This document shows, piece by piece, positions 23,497 to 32,086 of a stretch of 40,640 nucleotides of DNA. A program made the translations under genes and the position numbers. Numbering within the stretch: position 1 is the first letter of the stretch; every line of letters begins with the position of its first letter. Where the stretch lies: assembly GCA_019747015.1 (NCBI GenBank), contig JAIERI010000028.1:1-40640 (forward strand), read 5' to 3'. This DNA comes from Xanthobacteraceae bacterium. GTDB lineage: Bacteria > Pseudomonadota > Alphaproteobacteria > Rhizobiales > Xanthobacteraceae. The notes beneath the pieces are model-generated. The model saw nothing but the letters and a program-made list of their open reading frames with translations. It made no database searches and was not told where the DNA came from.

Positions 23497-24537
23497 TCAG
23501 TTGCTTTTCGGGGCGACCGCTTTCACGAACTTGTTGGTGAAGGTCTTGGCGAGATCGGGCTTGGCCGCCTCGAGATTCGGCACGTAGGGTCCGAGCGCCG
23601 CATACGCCAAATCTCCACTGTTGTCCGGGAAGATGCCGTCTGCCGAATAGGTGTCCTTGAGGCTGACCAGAATCTTGCGGGTGACCTCCGGATCAGGCTG
23701 CGAGAACTGCTTCGGCATCACGGCGATAACCTCTTCCGGCTTGGCCTTGGCCATCCAATTCAGCGTTCGCACCATTGCATTGGTAAACGCCTGTGTCGTG
23801 TTCGGATTCTTCTTGATGAAGTCTTCGCTGGCGATCATTGCGGCGCAAGGATAGGCCGCTCCATAGACGTCTTTTGAACCTTCATCGTGGCGCCCGTCGG
23901 CGATGATCTTGATGTCGCCGGCCTGTTCAAGGATACCCAGCACTGGATCGTTGTTAGCGATGCCATCAAGCTGACCGGCACGGATCGCCGCGACGGCAGT
24001 CGGACCGAGACCGACGGCGACCGTCGGCACATCGCTGGCCTTGATCCCGTGTTTCGCCAGGAACAGTTTCAGGAACATGTCGCTGCCAGAACCCGGCGAG
24101 GAAATGCCAAGTTTCATGCCGCGCAAGTCCTGCGGCGATTTGTAGGTCGCGGCTTTCTCCTTGGTCAAACCGACCGCGTAGTCGCAAAGCCGCGCCTGCA
24201 ACACAAAACCCTGCAGGGCGACGCCCTTGGCACGCAGTTGAACGACGTGGTCGTAAGCGCCGCTGATCATGTCGACACTGCCGCCGACCAGCGCCTCGAG
24301 CGCCTTACCGCCCGAACCCAGATCGACGATTTCAACGCTCAGACCCTCGTCCTTGTAGTAGCCGAGACCCTCGGCGACCATCGTCGGCAGGAAAAAGAAC
24401 CCGTTCTTGCTGCCAACACCGATTTGAAGCTGCGGTTTCTCAATATTGGCAACCGGACCCGCACCCGACGATCTGGCGAACGCTAGACCACAGGTGAGAC
24501 CCAAAGCGACAACTGCTATCTTGCGAAAGATACTCAT
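23497..24537 (-). CDS. Periplasmic binding protein of the NitT/TauT-type importer (SsuA/NMT1-like)
   Basis: The 346-residue product has a signal peptide (MSIFRKIAVVALGLTCGLAFARSSGA) and no lipobox. The mature chain has the NMT1/SsuA pattern: FFFLPTMVAEGLGYYKDEGLSVEIVDLGSGGKALEALVGGSVD, then a second lobe starting LRGMKLGISSPGSGSD. The family delivers sulfonates, nitrate, thiamine precursors or aromatic acids, so the ligand is open. GGAGAGG precedes the ATG. It lies after an FAD oxidoreductase gene, which suggests that the imported compound is oxidised by that enzyme. Confidence 0.93.
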   Translation of the reverse strand: MSIFRKIAVVALGLTCGLAFARSSGAGPVANIEKPQLQIGVGSKNGFFFLPTMVAEGLGYYKDEGLSVEIVDLGSGGKALEALVGGSVDMISGAYDHVVQLRAKGVALQGFVLQARLCDYAVGLTKEKAATYKSPQDLRGMKLGISSPGSGSDMFLKLFLAKHGIKASDVPTVAVGLGPTAVAAIRAGQLDGIANNDPVLGILEQAGDIKIIADGRHDEGSKDVYGAAYPCAAMIASEDFIKKNPNTTQAFTNAMVRTLNWMAKAKPEEVIAVMPKQFSQPDPEVTRKILVSLKDTYSADGIFPDNSGDLAYAALGPYVPNLEAAKPDLAKTFTNKFVKAVAPKSN

Positions 24538-24623
24538 GGCTGTTTCCTCTCCGAGATTTCTTGTTTGCCGTCTGTGTCATTTTTTCTTTTGACTTCAGTC
24601 GTGGTGGTTAAAGATTGACGGCG

Positions 24624-26069
24624 TCAGGCGAGTGCTTTCTCCGTGACGCTTGTTGTATCGCCAACATCAATGCCCGCGGCTGCCAGTCTTTGCTGAAGCA
24701 GGCGGATGTCGAGTTTGGATGGCGAGATTCCATTTTCAGATGCAAGCGCGGCGGCGGCGCCCGCGACCTGTCCCGTGACAAGACAGCAATATTGCGCACG
24801 CGACCACATGTCGGCGTCATGGGTTGCCGACAAGGCCCGTCCGCCGATGGTCATGCCCTCGACGCGGTTCGGCACAAGCACGCCAAACGGAATCTCGAAC
24901 CAGGTCAGGCTTGTCGTGCCGGTGCGATACACCGCATCGTTCGGTGCGCCCTCGCCGCCATCGGCCTTGTGCCAGTCGCGCCCGGCAGCCATGTGGCGCC
25001 AGATGCGCGCCACGCTGTCGGGATAGGTCGCCAGCGCCATCATGTCTTCCTGCTGAAGAAGATGTGGGCCGCGCACGCGGCGGGTCTCGCGCACGCCAAC
25101 CGTGGGTGATGAATCCAGAACGTATGAATTCTCAAAGCCAGGAATGCTTTTCTTGATGACGGCAAACAATTTGCGGTTTTGCGAACGCGCCTCCATATCG
25201 GCGCGCGTCAGATCCCACGCATTGGTGCCGTCGACATTGTAGACACGGGAGTTGTTGACGGTGACGACGCCGCGATCGACGCTGATACCCTCAAAACGGA
25301 TGTAATGGATTTCGTCCGGCAACTCGCCATTCGTCCGCGCTTTATCGACGATGTCGAAAAAGCCGGACATCCGGACGAGGCCGTTGTCCAGATCCAGAAT
25401 GTGGAAATTCGGATCGGCGGTGAAATTCTTCGGGTCGCGTTTGCAGTATTCAACCGCGCGCTTGATGTCCACGCCACCGAGCCGGAACAGCACGCTCATC
25501 GGCCGCATCTTTTCGTCTTTTTCACGGCCCTTGACGAATTCGGCGCCGGCGGCGGACGCGATGTCGGCGTCGCCGGTGCAGTCGACGACGGTCTTGGCGA
25601 GGATGGCCTGACGGCCTGATTTGTTCTGAACGATGACGCCGCGAATCTTGTTGCCGTCCATGATCGGCTCGACCACCCACGTGTAGGTGAGGATCTCGAC
25701 CGACGCGGCATTCATCAACTCGGTTGCCAGTTCCTTGAATGCCTCGGGATCGAACGGAAAGGTCGGGCCTGTGATGACACCGGCACCACGCGCGGCCAAT
25801 GTCTGCGCGATTTCCTTCGCGACGCCGGTCATTTTCGCCAGCGGCACGTTCCAGGTATTCATGATGACGGCGGTCGCCGCACCGCCGAGAAATGCGTTGC
25901 GCTCGATCACCATGGTTTTCGCGCCGCTTCTTGCGGCCCCGAGCGCCGCGCCGACGCCCGACACACCGCCGCCGCACACCAGCACATCGACTTCGCGGAC
26001 CACCGGGGTCACGCGTGCCGGTTCAACGACTTCGCCGGCCTGCAGCCGGATCGCGGCTTGTTCACCCAT
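24624..26069 (-). CDS. FAD-dependent oxidoreductase (FAD_oxidored/PF12831-like), copy A
   Basis: The 481-residue product has the dinucleotide-binding motif VCGGGVSGVGAALGAARSG (about 31-49) with the strand-2 acid in VIERN, then the family segment FLGGAATAVIMNTWN, and TVVDCTGDADIASAAG in the middle. SSPTVGVRETRRVRG precedes the C-terminal FAD loop, which has CLVTGQVAGAAAAL. PF12831 members oxidise varied organic acids or alcohols and few have known substrates. A paralogue is encoded divergently at 26911. AGGGAGAG precedes the ATG. It lies downstream of a GntR gene (69 nt) and upstream of the importer, all on one strand. Confidence 0.9.
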   Translation of the reverse strand: MGEQAAIRLQAGEVVEPARVTPVVREVDVLVCGGGVSGVGAALGAARSGAKTMVIERNAFLGGAATAVIMNTWNVPLAKMTGVAKEIAQTLAARGAGVITGPTFPFDPEAFKELATELMNAASVEILTYTWVVEPIMDGNKIRGVIVQNKSGRQAILAKTVVDCTGDADIASAAGAEFVKGREKDEKMRPMSVLFRLGGVDIKRAVEYCKRDPKNFTADPNFHILDLDNGLVRMSGFFDIVDKARTNGELPDEIHYIRFEGISVDRGVVTVNNSRVYNVDGTNAWDLTRADMEARSQNRKLFAVIKKSIPGFENSYVLDSSPTVGVRETRRVRGPHLLQQEDMMALATYPDSVARIWRHMAAGRDWHKADGGEGAPNDAVYRTGTTSLTWFEIPFGVLVPNRVEGMTIGGRALSATHDADMWSRAQYCCLVTGQVAGAAAALASENGISPSKLDIRLLQQRLAAAGIDVGDTTSVTEKALA

Positions 26070-26138
26070 GTTACTCTCCCTGTCTTCGGGGCTATGCCCT
26101 CGTTGTTGTTCTTCGTTTGCTCGTATTCGATGTCTTGA

Positions 26139-26786
26139 TCAATCGGCTCCCAACCGGAACGCGAGCAGCGTGCTCTCGTAAGAGGAGCGGATGTGAAAAC
26201 GGGCATTGCGCTCGGCCAGATCACCATCGCGCTTGACGATGGCATCCAGGATCGCACGATGTTCGCGCGTCGATTCATCGCGCCGGCCCTGAAGATCGCG
26301 GAGCTGGCTGACACGCGTCATGCTGATCTGGGCCTTGAGCGAATCCAGAATTTTCGTCAGACGCTTGTTGCGGCCGAACGCCACGATTTTATTGTGGAAC
26401 TGATCGCCAAGCTGGACCAGCACTTCCCAATCGGTGGCTTCGACATATCCGGTGTGAAGAGCTTCGAGTTCGGCGATCTCGGCCGGGGTAATGTTCTTCG
26501 CGGCGCAGGCGGTGGCAAACCCTTCGAGACTCTCACGCAATTCATAGAGTTCGCGCACGTCCTGATGCGACCAGCGGGGCACAAGAAAGCCGCGGCCGGG
26601 CAGCGCATCGACAAAACCTTCACGCGCCAGAACCTGCAAGGCCTCACGCACCGGGGTGCGGCTCATGCCGAACCGCTCCGCGAGGTGGACCTCATACAAG
26701 GCTTCGCCGGGCAGATGCTTCCCGCTCAAAATGGCTTCGCGCATTTTGAGGTAATCCTTCGTAGCCAGACCATTTGACTTTTGCAT
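26139..26786 (-). CDS. GntR-family regulator, FCD subgroup
   Basis: The product has about 215 residues. The track starts at a GTG (26822), but that start would put the operator-like palindrome inside the gene, so the ATG at 26786 (MQKSNGLATK) is preferred. The winged helix includes PGEALYEVHLAERFGMSRTPVREALQVLAREGFVDALPGRGFLV, and the FCD domain has LGDQFHNKIVAFGRN and TREHRAILDAI. It probably controls both the genes downstream on its own strand (FAD oxidoreductase A and importer) and the divergent FAD oxidoreductase B and hydrolase genes, through the 26802-26834 repeats. Confidence 0.91.
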   Translation of the reverse strand: MQKSNGLATKDYLKMREAILSGKHLPGEALYEVHLAERFGMSRTPVREALQVLAREGFVDALPGRGFLVPRWSHQDVRELYELRESLEGFATACAAKNITPAEIAELEALHTGYVEATDWEVLVQLGDQFHNKIVAFGRNKRLTKILDSLKAQISMTRVSQLRDLQGRRDESTREHRAILDAIVKRDGDLAERNARFHIRSSYESTLLAFRLGAD

Positions 26787-26801
26787 CTTGAACGACTTTA
26801 T

Positions 26802-26834
26802 GCATACTTTGCGTATACACACAGTCTACGCAAA
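26802..26834. promoter_or_regulatory. Compound operator in the GntR/FAD-oxidoreductase divergent promoter
   Basis: Two overlapping symmetries are seen: GCATAC-N5-GTATAC (26802-26818, one mismatch) and the perfect 8-bp inverted repeat TTTGCGTA-N11-TACGCAAA (26808-26834). They lie 16-48 bp from the GntR start, between it and the FAD oxidoreductase B gene. Just to the right, CAAAAAAATCG is directly repeated at 26831 and 26857. FCD-GntR dimers often bind TxGTATACxA-like sequences, which fits GTATAC here. Confidence 0.6.
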
Positions 26835-26910
26835 AAAATCGAGAGTCAAGCGGGCTCAAAAAAATCGGATGCGGCCAAATCGCGCCGGGAGCGGAACAAG
26901 GAGAGACAAG

Positions 26911-28290
26911 ATGCGACATATCGAAGAGCCGGCACGGCAGATTCCCGTCCTCATGAATGTCGATATCGTGGTGGTCGGCGGCGGAACGACCGGTCCGCTT
27001 GCGGCGGTTGCCGCAGCGCGGCAAGGAAAAAGCGTCGTGCTGATCGAACGTTTCGGCTCGCTCGGCGGGAACCTGACCCTCGGACTCAACACCAAACCAT
27101 CGGGCTCGATGGTCGGCGGGCTTCCGCTCGAGCTGTGGAATCTGGCGCGCTCGACGGGCGCCGCCGGAGAGGATTACGTCGCGCGGACCAAGACGGGGGG
27201 TGTGAACATCGCCTCTCCCTGCGATCCGGAAATCATGAAGATGCTGCTGACGCGGCTTTGTGCCGACGCCGGCGTTCAAATCCTGTTCGAGACACTCGTG
27301 TCGCGTCCCATTCTCGAAGGCAACACCGTCATTGGCGTCGTGATCGAAAACAAGGGCGGCCGTTCCTTCATCGGCGCCAAGGTCGTGATCGACTGCTCGG
27401 CTGACGGCGATGTCGCGGCCGCCGCCGGCGCACCCTTCATCATGGGATCCGGTGAAGATGGCGAGTCCCTGAAAATGCAGCCTGTCGGCATGTACTTCAC
27501 GATGTCGGATGTCGATTTGCCGGCGCTGGCCCGGTGGGCCCGCACCACCGACGACATTCCAGCCCAGGCCATTCCGGCGACAGATGACAAACTCGATTAC
27601 GGTTTGTGGCTCACGGGCTTCAACAAAACCGTTCAGGCCTACAAGGTCGAAACCGGCATCGATCTGCCGCGCGAGAACATCACCCTGAAAACCGCGAACG
27701 GCTTGATGTATGTGAACGCCACACGCGTTCTCGATGTCGATGTGTTTTCGCCGGTTGAGTTCAGCGCGGCCGTGATCGATTGCTATCGGCAGATCGACGA
27801 ATATGCGCGCTTTCTGATCAAGAAAGTTCCAGGATTTGAAAAATCACGTATTTCGCAAATCGCACCGGTCCTCGGCGTGCGCGAGACGCGGCATATTCAC
27901 GGCGAGTACACCCTGACCGCAAATGACGTGATGAAAGGAACCTCGTTCGAGGACACGATCGCCGTCGACGTCTCGGCTTTCGACGTTCATGCCCCGAAAG
28001 GCGAAGATGTCGATTTCCAGGGCCTGCAACCTTACGAAATTCCCTATCGCTGCATGGTCCCGATGGGTGTCGAGCAGTTGCTTGTCGCTGGCCGCTGCGT
28101 TTCGGCTGATCACGTCGCTCATGGCAGAACCCGCAACATGCCCGCCTGCATGGCAATGGGGCAAGCCGCAGGTGTCGCAGCCAGCATCGCTGTGAGTTCG
28201 AACACGACAGTTCGTCATATTTCGACCGATGGTCTTCAGGCCATCTTGCGGAAAATGGGAATGCCGCTGCACGCAGCCGATCTCCAGTAA
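26911..28290 (+). CDS. FAD-dependent oxidoreductase (FAD_oxidored/PF12831-like), copy B
   Basis: The product is about 459 residues. ATG 26911 (MRHIEEPARQ) has GGAGA eight nt upstream; the track's earlier start crosses the promoter. The FAD motif is VVGGGTTGPLAAVAAARQGKSVVLIER (about 21-47), followed by SLGGNLTLGLNTKPSG. KVVIDCSADGDVAAAAGAP lies in the middle, IAPVLGVRETRHIHGEYTL near 340 and NMPACMAMGQAAGVAAS near the end. It is a diverged paralogue of copy A, so the two may act on related or successive compounds or form a hetero-oligomer. An alpha/beta hydrolase follows 17 nt later on the same strand. Confidence 0.9.
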   Translation: MRHIEEPARQIPVLMNVDIVVVGGGTTGPLAAVAAARQGKSVVLIERFGSLGGNLTLGLNTKPSGSMVGGLPLELWNLARSTGAAGEDYVARTKTGGVNIASPCDPEIMKMLLTRLCADAGVQILFETLVSRPILEGNTVIGVVIENKGGRSFIGAKVVIDCSADGDVAAAAGAPFIMGSGEDGESLKMQPVGMYFTMSDVDLPALARWARTTDDIPAQAIPATDDKLDYGLWLTGFNKTVQAYKVETGIDLPRENITLKTANGLMYVNATRVLDVDVFSPVEFSAAVIDCYRQIDEYARFLIKKVPGFEKSRISQIAPVLGVRETRHIHGEYTLTANDVMKGTSFEDTIAVDVSAFDVHAPKGEDVDFQGLQPYEIPYRCMVPMGVEQLLVAGRCVSADHVAHGRTRNMPACMAMGQAAGVAASIAVSSNTTVRHISTDGLQAILRKMGMPLHAADLQ

Positions 28291-28307
28291 GCTCGGCGGC
28301 GAACATC

Positions 28308-29483
28308 ATGGAAGACGCCAGACTTCCCCCTTTGGACAGCGGTGCACTTCCGGCCGGAATCCGCTCGCGCTTTGTCGAGAACGTCAACGGCCTGCGGATG
28401 CATGTGCTGGAAGCCGGCTTTGAAAGCGTTGATCGGCCTTGCCTACTTCTGCTGCACGGCTTTCCTGAACTGGCCTATTCCTGGCGCAAGGTTATGTTGC
28501 CGCTGGCGGAGGCCGGCTATCATGTCATCGCCCCGGACCAGCGCGGATATGGACGAACCACCGGATGTCCTGCGGGTTATGACGACGATCTTGCGCCTTT
28601 TCAGGTTTTAAATCTGGTGGCGGACATGGTGTGGTTGGTGGCCGCGCTCGGCAACCGATTGGTGACCTGCGTGATCGGTCACGATTACGGCTCGAACGTC
28701 GCGGCAAGCTGCGCCCTCACCCGGCCCGATGTCTTCCGCTCGGTCATCATGATGAGCGCGCCTTTCGCACCACCGATTGCGCTGCCTTTCGCCATCGCGA
28801 ACAAGAATTCTTCGCCGCTCCTGACGCCGGGCCAGGACAAGATTCACCGTGAGCTTGCCCGTTTGTCCCGACCGCGCAAACATTATCATTTGTACTATTC
28901 GACCCGCGAGGCGAATGGCGACATGGCCAACAGCGCACAAGGAATTCATGATTTCCTGCGCGCCTACTATCACCACAAGAGCGCCGACTGGCCGGGCAAC
29001 AAACCGTTTCCGCTGCAGTCATGGACAGCGGAAGAGCTGGCGAAGATGCCAACCTATTACGTCATGGATCTCGACAAGGACATGGCGCAGACCTCCGCCA
29101 TTGAGATGCCGTCGGCTTCGCAGATCGCGGCCTGCGGCTGGCTCACCGAGAGCGAACTGAAATTCTATAGTAGCGAATATCAGCGCACGGGTTTCCAGGG
29201 CGGCCTGCAATGGTATCGCACGCGCATGAACGGCAGCCTGCGTGCCGGCCTGTCGCTGTTTTCCGGCCGCACCATCGATGTGCCATCCCTGTTCATCGCC
29301 GGAAACAGCGACTGGGGTGCCTATCAGTCCCCGCGCAGCCTCGAACAGATGCGCGACGTCGCATGCACACGCATGGCGGAATTACATTTCATCGACGGCG
29401 CGGGCCATTGGGTCCAGCAGGAAAAACCGGCCGAGTTGTGCAACAAGGTCATGGATTTTCTTCTGACGATCGCGCGCGCATGA
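28308..29483 (+). CDS. Alpha/beta hydrolase, epoxide hydrolase-like
   Basis: The 391-residue product has the epoxide-hydrolase layout: oxyanion motif HGFPE (about 50), nucleophile Asp in IGHDYGSN (D126), a helical cap, acid Asp in GNSDWGAY and His in GAGHWVQQEKP. In the cap, YSSEYQRTGFQGGLQWYR has the Tyr positions that activate the epoxide ring in this family. The enzyme is cytoplasmic, with no signal peptide. Dehalogenases of the same fold use Asp too, but the GFxGxLxWYR block argues for an epoxide hydrolase. It follows FAD oxidoreductase B by 17 nt, as its likely operon partner, and is convergent with the ATPase gene on the right. Confidence 0.9.
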   Translation: MEDARLPPLDSGALPAGIRSRFVENVNGLRMHVLEAGFESVDRPCLLLLHGFPELAYSWRKVMLPLAEAGYHVIAPDQRGYGRTTGCPAGYDDDLAPFQVLNLVADMVWLVAALGNRLVTCVIGHDYGSNVAASCALTRPDVFRSVIMMSAPFAPPIALPFAIANKNSSPLLTPGQDKIHRELARLSRPRKHYHLYYSTREANGDMANSAQGIHDFLRAYYHHKSADWPGNKPFPLQSWTAEELAKMPTYYVMDLDKDMAQTSAIEMPSASQIAACGWLTESELKFYSSEYQRTGFQGGLQWYRTRMNGSLRAGLSLFSGRTIDVPSLFIAGNSDWGAYQSPRSLEQMRDVACTRMAELHFIDGAGHWVQQEKPAELCNKVMDFLLTIARA

Positions 29484-29511
29484 AGGCCACGCCAAGTCCG
29501 TGATCATATGG

Positions 29512-30405
29512 CTATGCCCCGGTATCTCTTCTGGTGCGGCCGGAATAGGCGCTTAGAAAATCGTCGTCAGACCGTTTCTGTTTACGAAACGACTTCAAGG
29601 CTTCCTCATACAACATCGCAAGTGCTTCACGCTTTATATCATTGGCGCGGTCTTCCTCATAAAGCAGCGCAGCCGTGCGGGGTTTTGGAAGATCGATGTT
29701 TATACATTTACGTAATGACGCTGGCCCATTGGAGAGAAGAATGAGACGGTCTGCCAGCAGAATGGCCTCATCGATATCGGTCGTCACGAACACAACGGTT
29801 CTTGGATTCTCGGCGTACAATTGCAAAAAATATTCCTGCATCAGCCCCTTCGTCATCGCATCCAGGCCGCGAAACGGTTCATCCAATAGCATCACCGCCG
29901 GATCATTGATGACCGCTCTTGCCAGTTCGACCCGCCTTTGCATGCCCCCGGATAATTGAGACGGATACTTGTCCTGAAAGGCACTCAAGCCGACCCGCTC
30001 AAGAATCGAGTGCGCCCTCGTTTTCATTGTCCCGGATCTAGATCCGCGTGCGTGCGGACCGAAGACAATGTTCTCGTAAGCACTCATCCAATCGAAGAGC
30101 GCATTTTCCTGGAATACGACAAGTCTGTCGGAGCTAGGCCCCTGGATACGAACGCCATCGAACGTAATTGTTCCCGCGTCGGCCTCGTCAAAGCCCGCCA
30201 TGAGATTCAAAAGAGTCGATTTCCCGCAACCGGACGGCCCAATGATAACGTTGAGCTTTCCCGGTTCGATTATAAAACTACAATCCTCGACAACGGCTTT
30301 CTCCGACTTCTCAGTGCCGAAATATTTCGTGACGCGATGAAGCACGATTTTCCCGCGACCATTCACAGCTTCAGTCCCGTCGTTGTCATGCATCTGGATG
30401 CTCAT
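29512..30405 (-). CDS. NitT/TauT-type ABC ATPase 1, switch histidine replaced
   Basis: The product is about 297 residues. ATG 30405 overlaps the permease stop as ATGA, so I prefer it to the track's GTG 30420. Walker A is GPSGCGKST (56-64), Q-loop VFQENALFDW, signature LSGGMQRRVE (151-160) and Walker B VMLLDEPFRGLD. The switch region reads VFVTTDIDEA, so the usual His is Thr (T209). This should weaken ATP hydrolysis in the site built by its own Walker motifs. The signature is intact and can serve the partner. It is the last gene of the nitrilase operon and pairs with the ATPase at 31232. Confidence 0.93.
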   Translation of the reverse strand: MSIQMHDNDGTEAVNGRGKIVLHRVTKYFGTEKSEKAVVEDCSFIIEPGKLNVIIGPSGCGKSTLLNLMAGFDEADAGTITFDGVRIQGPSSDRLVVFQENALFDWMSAYENIVFGPHARGSRSGTMKTRAHSILERVGLSAFQDKYPSQLSGGMQRRVELARAVINDPAVMLLDEPFRGLDAMTKGLMQEYFLQLYAENPRTVVFVTTDIDEAILLADRLILLSNGPASLRKCINIDLPKPRTAALLYEEDRANDIKREALAMLYEEALKSFRKQKRSDDDFLSAYSGRTRRDTGA

Positions 30406-31229
30406 TGCTTGCGAGACCACGGCGCGATGTACTCACCGACTTTCCGGACGAGTGCACTACACAGATATCCCGCAATACCGATGCTGATCATGCCGACTAG
30501 GATATTGTCGTAGGCGCCGCCAAGATATGAGCTCCATATAAAATGACCCAATCCCCCGCTGGATGAACCCAGTGCGGACGATCCCGAGATAATCTCCGCT
30601 GCAACGACGACCTCCCAAGTCAGCCCGATCGCCACCGAGGCACCGACCATGATCGCCGGAATGGTCGCCGGCAGAATGATGCGGCGGAAAATGTAGAACT
30701 GCGAGGCGCCGAGCGACCTTGCCGCATTCAAATATCGCACGTTGATATTTCTCGCGCCGGCAAAGACATTCATGACGATGGTGAAGAATGCACCCAGGAA
30801 GGTGATGAACGTGATTGCGAGTTCCTGTGTCGGCCAGAAGATGATCGCGGCCGGCACCCAAGCCAGCGGCGGTATTGGGCGAATGATTTCGAATACCGGA
30901 AAGGCGATACCGCGAAATGTCTTGTTCGTACCCAGCAGCAGACCGAGCGGAACAGCCGTCACAAGCGCAATGGAAAATCCCCCCAGAACGCGCGCGAAAC
31001 TCAACGCCCAGCTTACCCAGTAACCCGGGTCTTTGACGATCGATGCCCATGCCATCATAACCGCGACGGGGGATGGTAATTTGCCAATGCCTGGAACGCT
31101 GATGCCCGTCCAACTGTGAAGCTGGGTTCCGATCTGCCAAAGAACAACGCACAGGACCAAAGCCGTCACGGCACGACGAAAAGCGAATGGGCTCCTGGGT
31201 ATCGATATGCCGGCGCCTCCTGCTGCCAT
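30402..31229 (-). CDS. NitT/TauT-type ABC importer, permease B
   Basis: The 275-residue product has about six membrane helices, FEIIRPIPPLAWVPAAIIFW and the EAA loop LNAARSLGASQFYIFRRIILPATIP, as in the SsuC/TauC/NrtB permeases. A GGAGGG ribosome site lies within the last codons of the preceding ATPase gene, two bases before the ATG region, and the end overlaps the next ATPase gene by ATGA. With permease A (32083) it probably forms a heterodimeric channel, since only one binding protein gene is present. Confidence 0.92.
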   Translation of the reverse strand: MAAGGAGISIPRSPFAFRRAVTALVLCVVLWQIGTQLHSWTGISVPGIGKLPSPVAVMMAWASIVKDPGYWVSWALSFARVLGGFSIALVTAVPLGLLLGTNKTFRGIAFPVFEIIRPIPPLAWVPAAIIFWPTQELAITFITFLGAFFTIVMNVFAGARNINVRYLNAARSLGASQFYIFRRIILPATIPAIMVGASVAIGLTWEVVVAAEIISGSSALGSSSGGLGHFIWSSYLGGAYDNILVGMISIGIAGYLCSALVRKVGEYIAPWSRKQ

Positions 31230-31231
31230 AT

Positions 31232-32086
31232 CTAACCCTCCTTGTCGCCCGCACGGAATGCAGCCATCGCCTCTTCCCGAACCAAGGCGCTGGTTTCCTC
31301 CATGATTTCCCGGAACCGCCGTCCCGTTACAATCGTATGGTCGCGTGGATGCGGAATATCGATAGGAATGATTTTCTTGGGCCGGCAGGGCCGAGACGTT
31401 GAAATGACGACGCGATGCCCGAGGAAAACCGCCTCTTCAAGGTCATGGGTGATGAAGAAGATGGTGACACGGTTACGGTAGTAAACCTCGAGCAAGGCTT
31501 CGTGCATGACCGACTTGGTCAGAGAATCAAGCGCGCGATACGGCTCATCCAGAAGCAGCACCTTGGGATCGTTAATCAGCGCGCGCGCGATTTCCACGCG
31601 ACGGCGCATGCCAGAGGAAATTTCGCCAGGAAAGTTGTCCTCAACTCCGCTCAGGCCAACATCCGCGAGCAGCGAGCGCGCTTTTTCTCTGGCCTCCGAT
31701 TTCGTCATGACGCCCTGACGGATCGGACCGTAGACGACGTTTTCTAGATTTGTCTTCCAGGGGAACAAGGCTCCATTCTGAAAAACGACGACACGATCCG
31801 GTCCCGGCTGCGCTTTCAGCCTGCCCGGCCCGCAAATCTCTTCTCCGTCAATCGAAATGCGACCGGTAGTGATATCGTGGAATCCCGCAATTGCGTTCAG
31901 CAATGTCGTTTTGCCGCATCCCGACGGGCCAACGATCATGCAGATTTCACCGCCTGGAATATCGAGAGAACAATGATCGACCGCGACGACTTGCGAGGCC
32001 CCTTCGCCATATGTCTTGACGACATCATCGATTTTAATTGAGCCGCGATTGAGTATTGCGCTGGCGCCCGTCAACGAAACCGTCAC
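31232..32086 (-). CDS. NitT/TauT-type ABC ATPase 2, degenerate signature motif
   Basis: The product is about 284 residues. GTG 32086 overlaps the permease stop (GTGA); the track's extra 102 residues are a shadow of the permease gene. Walker A is GPSGCGKTT (53-61), Q-loop VFQNGALFPWK, Walker B VLLLDEPYRALD and switch FFITHDLEEA with the His present (H214). The signature reads ISSGMRRRVE (156-165) instead of LSGGQ, with Ser at the first Gly. This defect complements that of ATPase 1, so a heterodimer would have one consensus site and one degenerate ATP site. Confidence 0.93.
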   Translation of the reverse strand: MTVSLTGASAILNRGSIKIDDVVKTYGEGASQVVAVDHCSLDIPGGEICMIVGPSGCGKTTLLNAIAGFHDITTGRISIDGEEICGPGRLKAQPGPDRVVVFQNGALFPWKTNLENVVYGPIRQGVMTKSEAREKARSLLADVGLSGVEDNFPGEISSGMRRRVEIARALINDPKVLLLDEPYRALDSLTKSVMHEALLEVYYRNRVTIFFITHDLEEAVFLGHRVVISTSRPCRPKKIIPIDIPHPRDHTIVTGRRFREIMEETSALVREEAMAAFRAGDKEG

